Positions 35,823 to 46,600 of a stretch of DNA of 64,000 nucleotides are shown piece after piece. A model generated the notes under the pieces. The model searched no databases. It was given only the letters and a program-made list of their open reading frames with translations, and was not told where the DNA came from. The position numbers and the translations under genes were made by a program. Source of the DNA: Rutstroemia sp. NJR-2017a BVV2. Lineage: Eukaryota > Ascomycota > Leotiomycetes > Helotiales > Rutstroemiaceae. Location of the stretch: NCBI GenBank assembly GCA_002946415.1, contig NJPS01000054.1, positions 248,001-312,000 on the forward strand, given 5' to 3'. The stretch's first letter is position 1, and each line of letters begins with the position of its first letter.

Positions 35823-36764
35823 ATGTCCCGCCCAGATATATTCTACCAACCTCCCCTCGGTGAGAAATCCGGACTCCCGCACGACCCTTTCAAATCCTTC
35901 GTAATCCCCCGTCCCATCGGCTGGATCAGCACAACCAGCACAGAGGGACAAGATAATCTAGCTCCTTTCTCTCAATTCACGAATGTATCTTTCGATCCAC
36001 CTACTATTCTCTTCATTGGGCATCAATCTGTATATAAAAGAGATAGTAAGGATTCTGTCAGAAATGCTAGGGATACGGGCGAGTTCGTTTGGAATATGTC
36101 GACGTGTGTATTTCTCTATTCTTCCCTCCATTGCTTCAATATCTCCCCCGACTAACATCATCTCTCCTCATTCTAGTCATGCCCTCCGTGAACCCACCAA
36201 TGCATCAGCGCTTGAATCTCACGATGATGAGTTCCCCTTCGCCAACGTGACAAAGATACCTAGCCACATTGTCAAGCCTCCGCGCGTAGCCGAGTCCCCG
36301 GTGCAGTTTGAGTGTAAAGTGCATTCGATATTGCGGATAGCGGGGAATTCGCTTGTGGGACATTCGGATATTGTTATTGGACGGGTAGTGGGGATACATA
36401 TTAGAGGGGAGTTTATTACTGATGATGGAGTGAGTGATTTCTCTTTGTGCTTCTTTGGGGCGTGAGAGAGGCGGAGAGAGTGGAGAAGGGGAAAAGACGG
36501 GGTATAAGCGATAGTCGAAGGGACGGAAAGGTTGTTAATGCGAGCTAACGAGGAGACTAGTTGTTCGATGTATTGAAGGCAGCACCGTTAGCGAGGCTGG
36601 GATATCATCAGTATACGGCGATTAATAACATCTTCGAGATGAAGATGCCATTCATGCCAGATGATCATGTGAGTGGGAATATTTTGGGTGGAGAAGTCCC
36701 TGAAGAGGAAGGTAATCGAGAGGAAAAGAAGCAAGTGGAAGTTTTTAGGACAGAGAGAGTTTAA
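35823..36764 (+). CDS. Flavin-reductase-like FMN-binding split-barrel protein (DIM6/NTAB type)
   Basis: Three exons, 35823-36103, 36177-36429 and 36561-36764, with introns of 73 and 131 nt, give 245 aa. The N-terminus reads FKSFVIPRPIGWISTTS and then NLAPFSQFTNVSFDPPTILF, the hallmark of the flavin-reductase-like FMN-binding domain. Next come GEFVWNMSTHALRE, the AESPVQFECKV segment, GRVVGIHI and, in the last exon, LFDVLKAAPLARLGYHQY. All of these are usual in the fungal family. The fold binds FMN and uses NAD(P)H, or acts with a partner oxygenase. The C-terminal 30 residues after PDDH are charged and follow a GTGAGT that could be a further donor, so the end of the model is uncertain. It lies head-on to the sulfotransferase-like gene and just after the FAD oxidase. 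Confidence 0.88.
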
Positions 36765-37032
36765 ATGCTCCTCTTTCCTGACATTTCAAGCTGGTCTTAA
36801 TTTCAATTCCACGACTTCTGTTTGAGCGTGATTCTATAATGGACTAATTGAGGGGTTTGGAAAAGTGTTGAATCACCGAGTGTTCTCGTTTCGGACCACC
36901 GTTCTTGTTTGATCTCAGTTCTAGTTTTTTTATTGATCAGTGTAGACTTATTCTCCATAGTTGCGCCAATTCTATGTCTTCACTCTAGTGATGCTCCTGT
37001 CGCTTCTAAATATCAAAACTGTATGCCCAATC

Positions 37033-38061
37033 CTATTTTAAATACGTCCACCCCCCCACAACAGCCGCCAAACACACAACAAAAGGAACCGCCACCTTCA
37101 CAAGCCCCATTAACATCCTTCTTGTCCTCTTTCCTGCTTCCTCGCTATGCGATGCCCTATCATTCTCCCTTGGAAACGGGATTCCCAACGGAACATCCAC
37201 ACCCAAAAACTCACACAGCGGCTCCCATCCATCGCCCATCTTATACTCGAGTTTCCGCTGCTCAGGTACCATTTTCCTAATCTCCCTATAATATCCTTCA
37301 TACGCATCCCTCGCATGCAGCTCGATTTCCTCTGGGGTCTTCGCGTTGAAGAAACCGAAATGCACTTTCCGCATTGCATGGACGGCACGGATCCCCATGA
37401 CGTACCAGCAGATCCAGCCGGAGATGGTAGCCATGGGTTGGGGCATCACGCGGTCGAGAAGCTCAGGTTTGAAAGACGCCCACCAGGAGTCGAAGTCACG
37501 TTGGACGATGACGACTTTGGCGTTGGGGTAGGCGCGGATGAGTTGCGGGGCAAAGGGAGATGCAAGGTCGGTTACGGCATCGTCTAGAAGTGTCAGTACC
37601 CAAATTTTTAGATAACGTGAAAACAGAAGAGAGGGGAATGGTAGAGCAGAGTAATCAGGTGATCTTAAGTCATTGCTTTCCAATACGTGATCGTTCGAAA
37701 TACAGGAGCTCACGTGCCACTCCAGACTTCGAGTCTCCAGGTATTGCCCCAACCCTACTCTTTCTTCCTTTAAAAATCATATCCATAACTTACATTTATC
37801 TCCCCAGAGAGCATCCCAATCCGAGCGTTCAAACGGCGGGTTTTCTGGGCTACCCCAGCTACGGACTGCTGGCCAAGTCGCTTCCGCCGCCTGCTCAATA
37901 CCCGTCCAAGGAGACAGCAGCACATCCTCTATCAGGCCATGGTGTGTTTTGAACCCCAAAATTTGATATGAACGTGCCATAGATTTCGTCGCTGTACGAA
38001 AGAGGCCGGCGTTGATTATTTTTAGGCCATCATGGTTTTCGGACTTCGATGTTGTCGTCAT
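37033..38061 (-). CDS. Sulfotransferase-like P-loop protein with C-terminal membrane anchor
   Basis: Two exons, 37794-38061 and 37033-37583, with a 210-nt intron (GTAAGT..CTTCTAG), join to 272 aa. The start KIINAGLFRTATKSMARSYQ and LGFKTHHGL match the nucleotide-binding opening of the fungal Sulfotransfer_4 family. After splicing, DAVTDLASPFAPQLIRAYPNAKVVIVQRD follows, the family's second conserved block, here cut into pieces shorter than 20 residues when compared by eye. The Trp-rich WWASFKPELLDRV and WEPLCEFLGV near the C-terminal side also fit. A final hydrophobic stretch (VAVPFVVCLAAVVGGW) suggests a tail anchor. PAPS use and the substrate are unproven. The intron is unusually long for this window and is open in frame over most of its length, so alternative splicing is possible. 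A TATATAA lies about 95 nt ahead of the ATG. Confidence 0.85.
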
Positions 38062-41000
38062 GATGGATGGTCTGCGGGATGTGCTCCTGGTGGTGGCAAA
38101 ACAGCGATTATGAGGTTAGAGAAAGGATTAGAGATAGATTGAGTTTATTCTGGAGTTATATAGGGCGACGAGGAAACAACCTTTCAACGGGAACGAGCAT
38201 TGGAATGAGAAGTGCTGACTGACATGTGTTACACATTCCTCCCGTCAAAAGTTTCTCGGCTTGAAATGTACGACTCTCGGTGACAAGATAACAGCCGCAC
38301 CTTGACTAGCGGTACGACAGCAGTGATTATACGTAAGGAAATTGCGGTGAGCAATTACAAGGAATCCCTCAAAGCGCCAAGTGATAGACAGTGGTCCAGT
38401 TTTTGGGACGGTCTGGCGGTCTTATTGGATTAGCCGCGACTGGACTGGTGATGGAGACGACACAGCTCTCCACCTTGGCGCCTTTCTCGCGTGAGATTTT
38501 CTAAACCCGAAGTACATGTATATAGTTAGCTGTTCAGAATATAGATTGCTAGGAGGAGTTCCGAGCTGTCAACTGAACGGCCACAAGATATTCTTCACAG
38601 ATTTAAAATCCAGCTGCTGAAGAGGGTTTCCGAGAGTGACGATTTAAGCTTCATGGCCTTGTCCCAAAAATTCATGTCTCTCTCGGTTCTTTCGCATTCA
38701 TAGGCCGATTGTATCCCCTCACATATCGATTCTGTGCCCAACAAAAAGCCATGGTTGCTTGAACGTGTTACCTACGAGCTCACGTATATGTGATCCGGGT
38801 CGGTACATATTCTGTCTAACATCATCGTACACGGCACTCATGATCTCCGCCTGCACCCAGAGTACGTCGAAGTCTTCGTCACGAGGTCGCAAACGATTAC
38901 GTAGACTTCGAATGAACGGTCGTGGTCTTTGGTTTCTCGATAGCTTCACGAAAGAATCAGCATGCCTATCACCTGTGGAGTCAAGTGAGTTTGGCTATTC
39001 GCATCTCGAAGATTATTAATACTAACGGAACCAGTGAGTGTTTGCTGCTGCGCTCTCCATCCCTTAATTATGTCAACTGGTCCCAAACTCGAAGTAAGGG
39101 ACTGGATATGTGCTCCCTATCAGCCGTACCACAGAGTACTACCTTCAACTTAACGATTTCAACGAATTCCGATAGCGGAACCTAGTAAACCCCCCGATAC
39201 TCGTCCCGCTGCTTCGACCATCTCAGCAGCCAAAATCCTCAAAGATGATGGATGTTGATGATTTGTTCCCTGTGTGTGGCATAGGACGAAGGACTTGGTA
39301 CATTTTTGATACCCCCCTCTCCCAAATTAAATTCCAGAACTAATGGTAAAATAGGCCGGAGTATCGCGCAGCAGCTTTCATGAAGGTCGTTGTGGCTTAG
39401 ATCTATGATTCGAAACTCGTCGAGGCGGGGGCTCCGAGATGGATGACATGACGAGCTGCTTTATTAACTAAGACCTACACGATCGTTACTTTTACTCTGG
39501 GAGAGGAGCTTTTCACGTGAAAGTAATGGGTTTTGATATCTATCGCGTTTCATGTTTCGGTCCACTTACTTCATGTGTACAATCTCCTGCTGGATGAGGA
39601 CACTTATCCATTTCCAATTCAATGTTCTGATAATTATCTTTACATACTTATTTCATGGATTACCTCATCCTGCAGAGCAGTACTTGCTGAAACCAAAGAT
39701 TGGTCTTGATGCTGATAATTTCATTGGCGGCAAGAATTAAAATCGTGGGTGGTATTCTTTTCTCCTCCGTGAAGGAAGACACACACAAGATGGAACTTCC
39801 ACTGCAGTTATATGTCGTCACACAATTATCCTAAGATTAGGGATGTTTGCACAGTGCAGTTCACCGAAACATTCCTCAAAGCTTAAGTTAGCTTTCCACA
39901 CTTCTGTACAACAACTTCAATTGGAAACTTTGGGACCAGTCTCACCGTGAATAGGGGTTTTACACACACCTTGAGACGTCCCATGCAGGTATTTCCAAAG
40001 CATTTCAAAATTGAATATCAAATGAGTAAGCCCAGATTTTCTTGTAATTAATCATTCAGTCGAAGCATTCACTCGTATTCTATACACTCGTATTCTATAA
40101 GGATTAGAATTTTCTCCAATTTACTTCTTGAGAAATACTGATTTCAAACAATCAATTTCTGGAGGGGATGTGAGCTATTAGCCGCCAATGTTTGCGGCGA
40201 AGCGTTCGGTCTAGAATCTTCCTTTGTGGGGGAGAAAGCCTATCGGGAGATTGGCGTTTTTGCGGCGAAAACTCAAACATCAAATCTTGGTCGACTGCAA
40301 CGTTGTCTGTGAAACGTTGCGGCTATTTTTCAATTTGAAATACGCATGTTGGAGGAGAGTCGGTCCTTTTCCTTTGGTGATAGAATTATCGTACTATATC
40401 TTCAGCAACCAAGTGTGAAAGATAATTTTAGCTCGTATCTTCCTTTGCCCAGGATGCGTACCGAAACACCAACATCGTGGAGTCGGGGAAAAGATAATCC
40501 TCCTTCAGCGGCACGTGAACTACATGTTCCAATTCAGTTTCTAGTGGCGGCTGTATTGAGAAGGAGCTTTGGTAATTGATCCTATCAACCTTGTTTTTAC
40601 GTTGTTCGTCTTCCGTTTCCATTCGAAGCAATCCTTTCGCCCGCAAGTGCCTTGTTCGGCTCAATAAAGGCAAATGAAAGAGTGAATGAAAGAGTGAATG
40701 TCCTATCGTTAAATTTTTCATTAAAAGGCTCTTTTTGCATGCCGGAGTTGCGTTTCTGAACCAAGGCTGTCTGATCCAGGTGATCACAGCATATCAGAAG
40801 ATTGTTTGTTGGCCATGGATTCGGTATTGGAAACATAGCAGACTCACGGGGCTAATTTCCCAAAGCATTGGAAATGAAGTTTGCATTATGTCTAGGAGAC
40901 GCCGTACTCTCGGCTCAACATTGGGGGTATTCCTTCATGCTGTGGAGTGTTTTCATCCTTTTTACCCTCCGCCAAGTGTGCTCAATCTCCTCCTTCGACG

Positions 41001-41154
41001 ACTACAGTCCTTACAGCGTGTAGCTACCATTCCGTTTTGTATATCTACTCTTTGCACGCCCACAACAGTTTGATAGTTCAGACATCTCATCTTCTTTTAC
41101 ACTCATTTTAAGTCTACCCAAACAACAACCGTCCAGTCCTTACAGTCTTTCAAA
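38062..41154. other. Intergenic, three kilobases, with one gene-like fragment
   Basis: No intact gene is supported. On the minus strand, 38719-38985 reads as a plausible exon (RPRDEDFDVLWVQAEIMSA, then SAVYDDVRQNMYRPG) after an acceptor CTCCACAG, but no partner exons were found. Small direct repeats occur: CACTCGTATTCTATA twice at about 40070-40101, and GAAAGAGTGAAT twice at about 40676-40700. The end of the region is the promoter of the GH16 gene. Confidence 0.45.
38719..38985 (-). pseudogene. Unidentified gene fragment
   Basis: About 85 codons stay open without an ATG, with natural-looking composition (FIRSLRNRLRPRDEDF, VYDDVRQNMYRPGSHIREL). A splice acceptor precedes it and a GTAACA donor may follow at the GEL-like REL. 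No family is recognised and no start or end exons could be joined. It may be a decayed gene. Confidence 0.25.
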
Positions 41155-42296
41155 ATGCATTACTTTGCTACCACACTCATTCTGTTCTTCATCAATCTCT
41201 CTGGTGCCTATAAGTTGAAGCATAGCTATGATCACACCAACTGGTTCACTTCCTTCATTTATGAAGATGTATGTCTAGTCCTGGAAATTTACACTTGAAA
41301 GAGACTAATACACATTCAGCTCGCCGATCCAACCCACGGAAACGTTGACTATGTCTCCCTCGCCGATGCCCAGAAGCTTGGTTTGACCAAGGTCATAGGA
41401 AACCAGGTTTTCATGGGCGTCGATAACACCACCGTGCTTAAGGATACTGTGAATGGCAAGAGAAAGAGTATTTGGGTTGAGAGTGTCAATGAATTCACCC
41501 ACGGTGTTCTGATTGGCGATTTTGCACATATGCCTGGTAGCGATTGTGGTAGCTGGCCTGCATTGTGAGTCCGCGGCCACCCCCCTTATTCCAGTCTAAC
41601 GCTAACTACAATTGTCTAGCTGGACCATTCGCAATGACGGTGATTTACCTTACGGCGAGATTGATATCCTTGAGGGAGCCAACGGCGTCACCCAAAACTA
41701 CGTCTCGCTTCATACCGACGGAGCCTGCACCTTCAATCCTCCCACGACTGTTCAACGTGGCAAAATTAATGAGGGCAACACGAACTGTAAGATAAACAGC
41801 AACGGAGCAGGCTGCAGTGTTGAAGGTACCGCCAACAGCTTTGGTACTCCTTTCAACAAAAATGGCGGCGGCGTTTACGCGATGGAATGGACCTCAACTT
41901 ACATCCGCGTTTGGTTCTTTTCTCGTAATAATATCCCCGCGGATATCACCAGCGGGAACCCGACCCCGAGCGGATGGGGCTTGCCTATGGCCAACTTTGA
42001 CAGTGCTCATGGCAACTGCGATATCGATGCTAACTTCCCCGCTCAAACTATTGTTAGTAATCTCCACTCCAAGCAAGCATAATTGTTCTTCCCAATTTAC
42101 AGTAAAGCTAATATTATATTCACAGTACTTCGATACCACATTCTGTGGAGACAATGCAGGAGGCGAAGCTTGGAGTTCGTGGAGTGATTGCCCTGCGATG
42201 ACAGGCTACTCCACTTGCGAAGAGTATGTTGCGAAAACTCCTCATGCTTTTGACGATGCTTATTGGCTCGTGAACTCGGTCAAAGTCTATCAATAA
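41155..42296 (+). CDS. Secreted GH16 family beta-glucanase
   Basis: Four exons, 41155-41268, 41320-41564, 41620-42052 and 42126-42296, with introns of 51, 55 and 73 nt, give 320 aa. A signal peptide (MHYFATTLILFFINLSGAY) comes first. The catalytic GH16 signature GEIDILEG is present, with Glu133 as nucleophile, Asp135 and Glu138 as acid/base by family analogy. Other marks are HGVLIGDFAHMPGSDCGSWPAFW across the second junction (read in parts), WTIRNDGDLPYGE, YAMEWTS, IRVWFFSR, and the C-terminal FDTTFCGDNAGGEAW. Cysteines are numerous, as in secreted fungal members acting on beta-1,3(1,4)-glucans. It likely acts on fungal or plant walls. Length is typical for the single-domain type with no carbohydrate-binding module or GPI signal. 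Confidence 0.95.
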
Positions 42297-42678
42297 ATTT
42301 TTTTTTCAATTCTCTTGTATTTTTTTTCGTGGGGCTCGAGATTGGCCACGGGTGGCTTTCTCGCAAGGACGCTTGGGGTGTTCATCGGATATTGTTTAAC
42401 TTACTGTATATTATTCCATTTATATTGAAAATATTTGTTCGAATTGGAGAGTTCCTCTATTTCTATCCTGAAAATCCCTAGTGCTGCCATGTATAATCGT
42501 TGCTATGTATAAGTTTTGCTATGGATAAGTGTTGCTATGTATAAATATCGCGCTATGTATCTCCGCTTTTTCGTTGCAAGACCCGGGAGTTAGTTTTCCT
42601 GCCAGGTGTATTCTACATATTCTTGAAATTCCTTATCTACAATGAACTCGAGACCCAATATATACATCATCAGTCGCC
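42297..42678. repeat. Short spacer with imperfect GTTGCTATGTATAA repeats
   Basis: Between the convergent GH16 and aldolase genes, about 42485-42560 holds four imperfect copies of a motif like GTTGCTATGTATAA spaced about 18 nt apart. They lie in the likely 3' UTR zone. No ORF of note. Confidence 0.5.
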
Positions 42679-43680
42679 TCAAGCCTTTCCACTCGATCCC
42701 ATGATATCCATCTGATGCTCAATCAATTCCTGGATCAAACTTGTCCCCGTCTCCATAAGCTCAGTTAATGGGACCTTTCCAGTGTTTTCCGCAACATATT
42801 TATTATACTTGTGTAGAACCAAATCGTTAACATTGCATCTGGTCATTCCTCCTTTTATGCAACCCTTCATCGTGTCGTCGGGGAATGTGTTAGTGCCATG
42901 AAGCACTAGTCGTACTCGACCATTCGTAGCTTTCCTTATATTCGCGAGTCTTTTGAGACACCCGAATTAGTCACTGAAAACACAACCAAGGCAGAAGTTG
43001 CTTCAAGATTTTGAAGTAAATAGAACACCCACCTATCATAATCCAACTTAATATTCTCCACGCCACCATAATTCCCGTGTACGTTTCCAAAAGCCGGAGC
43101 CAAAAAGTCTACCCCCGTGTCCACAAACTCCAACGCCTCCTCCGGGCTTGTAAGCAGACCCTCCAAGTCTCCCGTATCCTTTACCCCATCTTCGCCCCCA
43201 TTGATCCTCCCACATTCCGCCTCCACCGCTATCCCCTTCTCCTGCAGTATCTTCGTCAATCTCTTCGTCTTCTCCAGGTTCTCCTCCTTTTCGTAGTGCG
43301 ACATATCGACCATTATACTATCGAACAATCCCATATCAGCAGCTTTTAGAATCTCGTCTTCGGATTGCGCGTGATCCATGTGCAGGACGATGGGGACGGA
43401 TGCAGTGCTGCAGGCGGCGTGCGCGAGGTGGATGAGTAGGGGGGAGTAGTGGAGGGCCCAGGGGAAGAGGAGAATTTGGGCGGGGGAGCGTTTGCGTTCA
43501 GCGGCACGGACTACGGCGGTTATGGTCTCGAGGTTGTACTAGGGTGGTGGTGTTAGCAATGGGATTATATATGAGATTGTAAGGGGTAAATACTGAGACT
43601 ACTCCCACCACGCCATAACCTCCATCTTCAGCAGCCTGAAGCATGCGGATGGCTTTGTTGTTCTGCAGCGATTTAGACAT
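42679..43680 (-). CDS. Class II ketose-bisphosphate aldolase family protein
   Basis: Three exons, 43594-43680, 43033-43538 and 42679-42949, with introns of 55 and 83 nt, give 287 aa. The first junction rebuilds VGVVSYNLETI, the family's usual start of the barrel. The zinc and catalytic residues of class II aldolases can be read: HMDHAQ (H82, D84, H85), ECGRINGGED, FGNVHGNYGG and VLHGTN. This is a metal-dependent aldol lyase with a TIM barrel, related to fructose- and tagatose-bisphosphate aldolases. It is shorter and more divergent than the fungal glycolytic enzyme (about 360 aa), so it is an accessory aldolase with unknown substrate, as seen in other filamentous fungi. It ends tail-to-tail with the GH16 gene. 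Confidence 0.92.
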
Positions 43681-46600
43681 CTTGTATCTGAGTGCAATGA
43701 GTGCCGAAAAGGAAAAATATTACAATGGACTAGACATGCTAGAATTTTGAGGAGCTCTCTGATCGATGACGATGAGGTCGAATGCGGGGCAGAGACAGCT
43801 GCGGGCCGAGGTTACCCCGGTCCGGTCCGAAACCGTGCTGAGGGGTAGATCTCATCTTATCTTATCAGAGCTACCCCTCCGAGCACTCCTGATAGCCATC
43901 CTCGGATTCAAAATCTCGTCCATTCTGAACAGTAATAGCGAAAAGTACTGGTGATTAAACTCGAAAAATTGCGCCAGCAGTTGGTCAGTATCTGTATCAT
44001 CAGCGCGAACACCATACCGAACCCAGGCGGTCGCCGCCATAAGTGTCTCTTGAGGCTTCTAAGCCTTGGAAACCTGGTAAGGAAGTATTGATCTTGACAA
44101 GCCAGACTGACGAACTTTGACTATCGACGACTTGTTTTCCTTTACACTGCAGGTCTATCAAGTCAGTCTTCTACAAGTCTATCAAGCTATTCACGTCAAC
44201 TGTATACTCCGCTCATGATTCTTGGACTATGGTTCGAGTTGGAGAAATCCAACATGAAACCCAGCTGTAACAACTGTAATACGAAGAATTCTTCACGAAC
44301 TAAAGCTCAGTATTCGGTAGTAAAGAAAACAGTATATGAGCGAGTTCAACCAAACTCTGCGGATCCACCTTGTGATCTGCTGTATCCTTGCAAAAGTCAT
44401 CTGAAGCTTCAAAGAACAAAAGTTAGCTATTTACTAGAACGAACATGGTGTCTGTCTCAAATAAATTGCGATAGTTCTCTATAGAGATAGAAGTTCTATA
44501 TCTTTTGAAACCGGTCAACTCAATGCCTAACCCTAAGTCTGTTTCTCTGCCCGAAAAATGCCCTCTGAGCCTCATCTACTCCAAAACTTCGCTATGGTTG
44601 AATAGAATAATTTACTACCTCTGAGATATATCAAAGCAACTGTTTCCTGCAGATGTTACAAATCAGATTTCCACACCGAGCACCAACTCTACGGTCGTCT
44701 GCGGAATCTAACCCCGCATGATGAAATCATGACTAGAAATATGACTTTTGATCTGCTTCTCATCCGTGTCTCCTTACTCCTTCATCTTAACCACCACAAC
44801 AAGCTATAGATGATTCTACAACTAATAGGATGAATCTGTTTTTGCACTTTATTTACTAAACGTATAGTAACGAAGAAAATTCATGATGTATGCGAACGTT
44901 CAAGAGCTTGAAGACATATATTCCCGATATAAGAGGCTCTGGGGTGCGAATGCCTCACGCATAAGGATATCTTGCAACAGCTTGAGTTACTGCCAGTGTC
45001 TCCCTAGCATCCCTCGGCGGAACCATGCAAACTTCATAACGATGCTTCACTCTCTCACTGCAGAGAATTAAATTTCTTTCCTTCGAATTGTAGACACTCA
45101 CTTTGTCACTGGACTTGCATGAGTAGCTGTTGGACTCTCGATCTTACCGATCTCAATTCTTTTGAGGATCTTTCAAGGTATACTGATATGGAAGCTACTG
45201 AACAACGAGACCCTCAGGTTACGTGCGTATGCTCTCTGGAATGCACGACGCAGGTTCTAGACCCAGAACATATGAAGTAAATCTTCTCAATCAGTTAACC
45301 TTCCGAGGTGTCTTCGCGTTATAGACGAGTCTTGCAACGCCTAATCCGTATGTTAGGATGACAACTATGTCTTCTTCTCCATATCTGATGCTGCAGTCAT
45401 GCGTTGCATGTCTCACTTTCATTCCTAAGTTGCATGAAGCTTCAGTGCCTCATCTCCCAACCCCGCTAACATCTCATCTCACGATGTCTTCCAAGTTCGT
45501 CTCCACTTGTTGGCATATACTCAGTGATTGGCACGGCCTGCATCACTGTCAGTGACATCTTCATACGAATTTTACGCCGTCAACGATCCACTTTATCTGT
45601 CAAGGAATCGGTCCTTCTCCCGACGTCCGCTTTTCTCCAAATGTCTGCACTCCACTTCTCCTCCAGCCGCTGAACGAGGTGGATAGCAAATCATCGAATT
45701 CGGTCCTTCACCCAATGAATCCCCACCTCCGTCCTGCCCGTCTCCGCAAGCACCCCTCACGTTCTCGAGTCATTCCAATGACATATTCCGCCACTATCTC
45801 CGTCTTCCGAGTCAATTCTATCAGTCGTTCCACCCACCCGCAGAATCCTCTAGCAAAGATCTGTGCCGTGTCTCCATCCCCGTCGGACACCTCCGCTAAG
45901 ACTTCCTCTCCACACCACACCACTCCTCAACCCAACCAACTCTCTGACATTCCAGACTACTAGGCAAAACCCTTGGCATGCAACCCCTCCAAATTTCTCT
46001 TACTAATAACCATTACCTACCAAATCCGCAACCATCACCCCTCCTCCTCCTCCCCGAAGAAAAAAAACTAAAACCGCCCGGTCTTGTTGAGCGCCTTTTT
46101 TCGCCCACTAGTTCCCTAGCCCATCTTCCCAACCATTAACGCCTTTCGCTTGCCTAGTGTCCCCTCGCTTACCGCTTTCCCCTCTTATCATACTGCATGG
46201 ACCACTCTCACTAGATACAAATTCATACAATGGCCGTTTGTTGATCTTTTGCTCTCATTTCTCACCAAACTCTATTTCGACTCTGCGGCGCTAGTCGGAC
46301 ATGCAAGCATGTACGATTTCGCAAATTTGGAATTTTTCTTTAAATAAAAAACGCATGTTTGCAAGAAGGGAAACTTGGCTCTGGCTTGGGTGCGGGATGT
46401 TGCCGTAGGTCTGTCTCACTTGAAATTTTTTTGGTGCTAACTAACTACGAACTTGATTACATTAGCATTGGTTGGATGGCGAAATTTTTGCGAGTCCGGG
46501 ACTGCCGTCTTTCGTATTTTCTATCTCGGGTTGATTTGATTAGAAGGAGTAGGGGTCCATGTTTGAGTTTGATCTTATCCAGGCTAGTCCGTGAGTCTTG

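Noticed and set aside
44215..44484. 89-codon ATG ORF with a CNNC motif
   Set aside because: Low-complexity Lys/Ser composition, no second metal-binding pair and no family resemblance.
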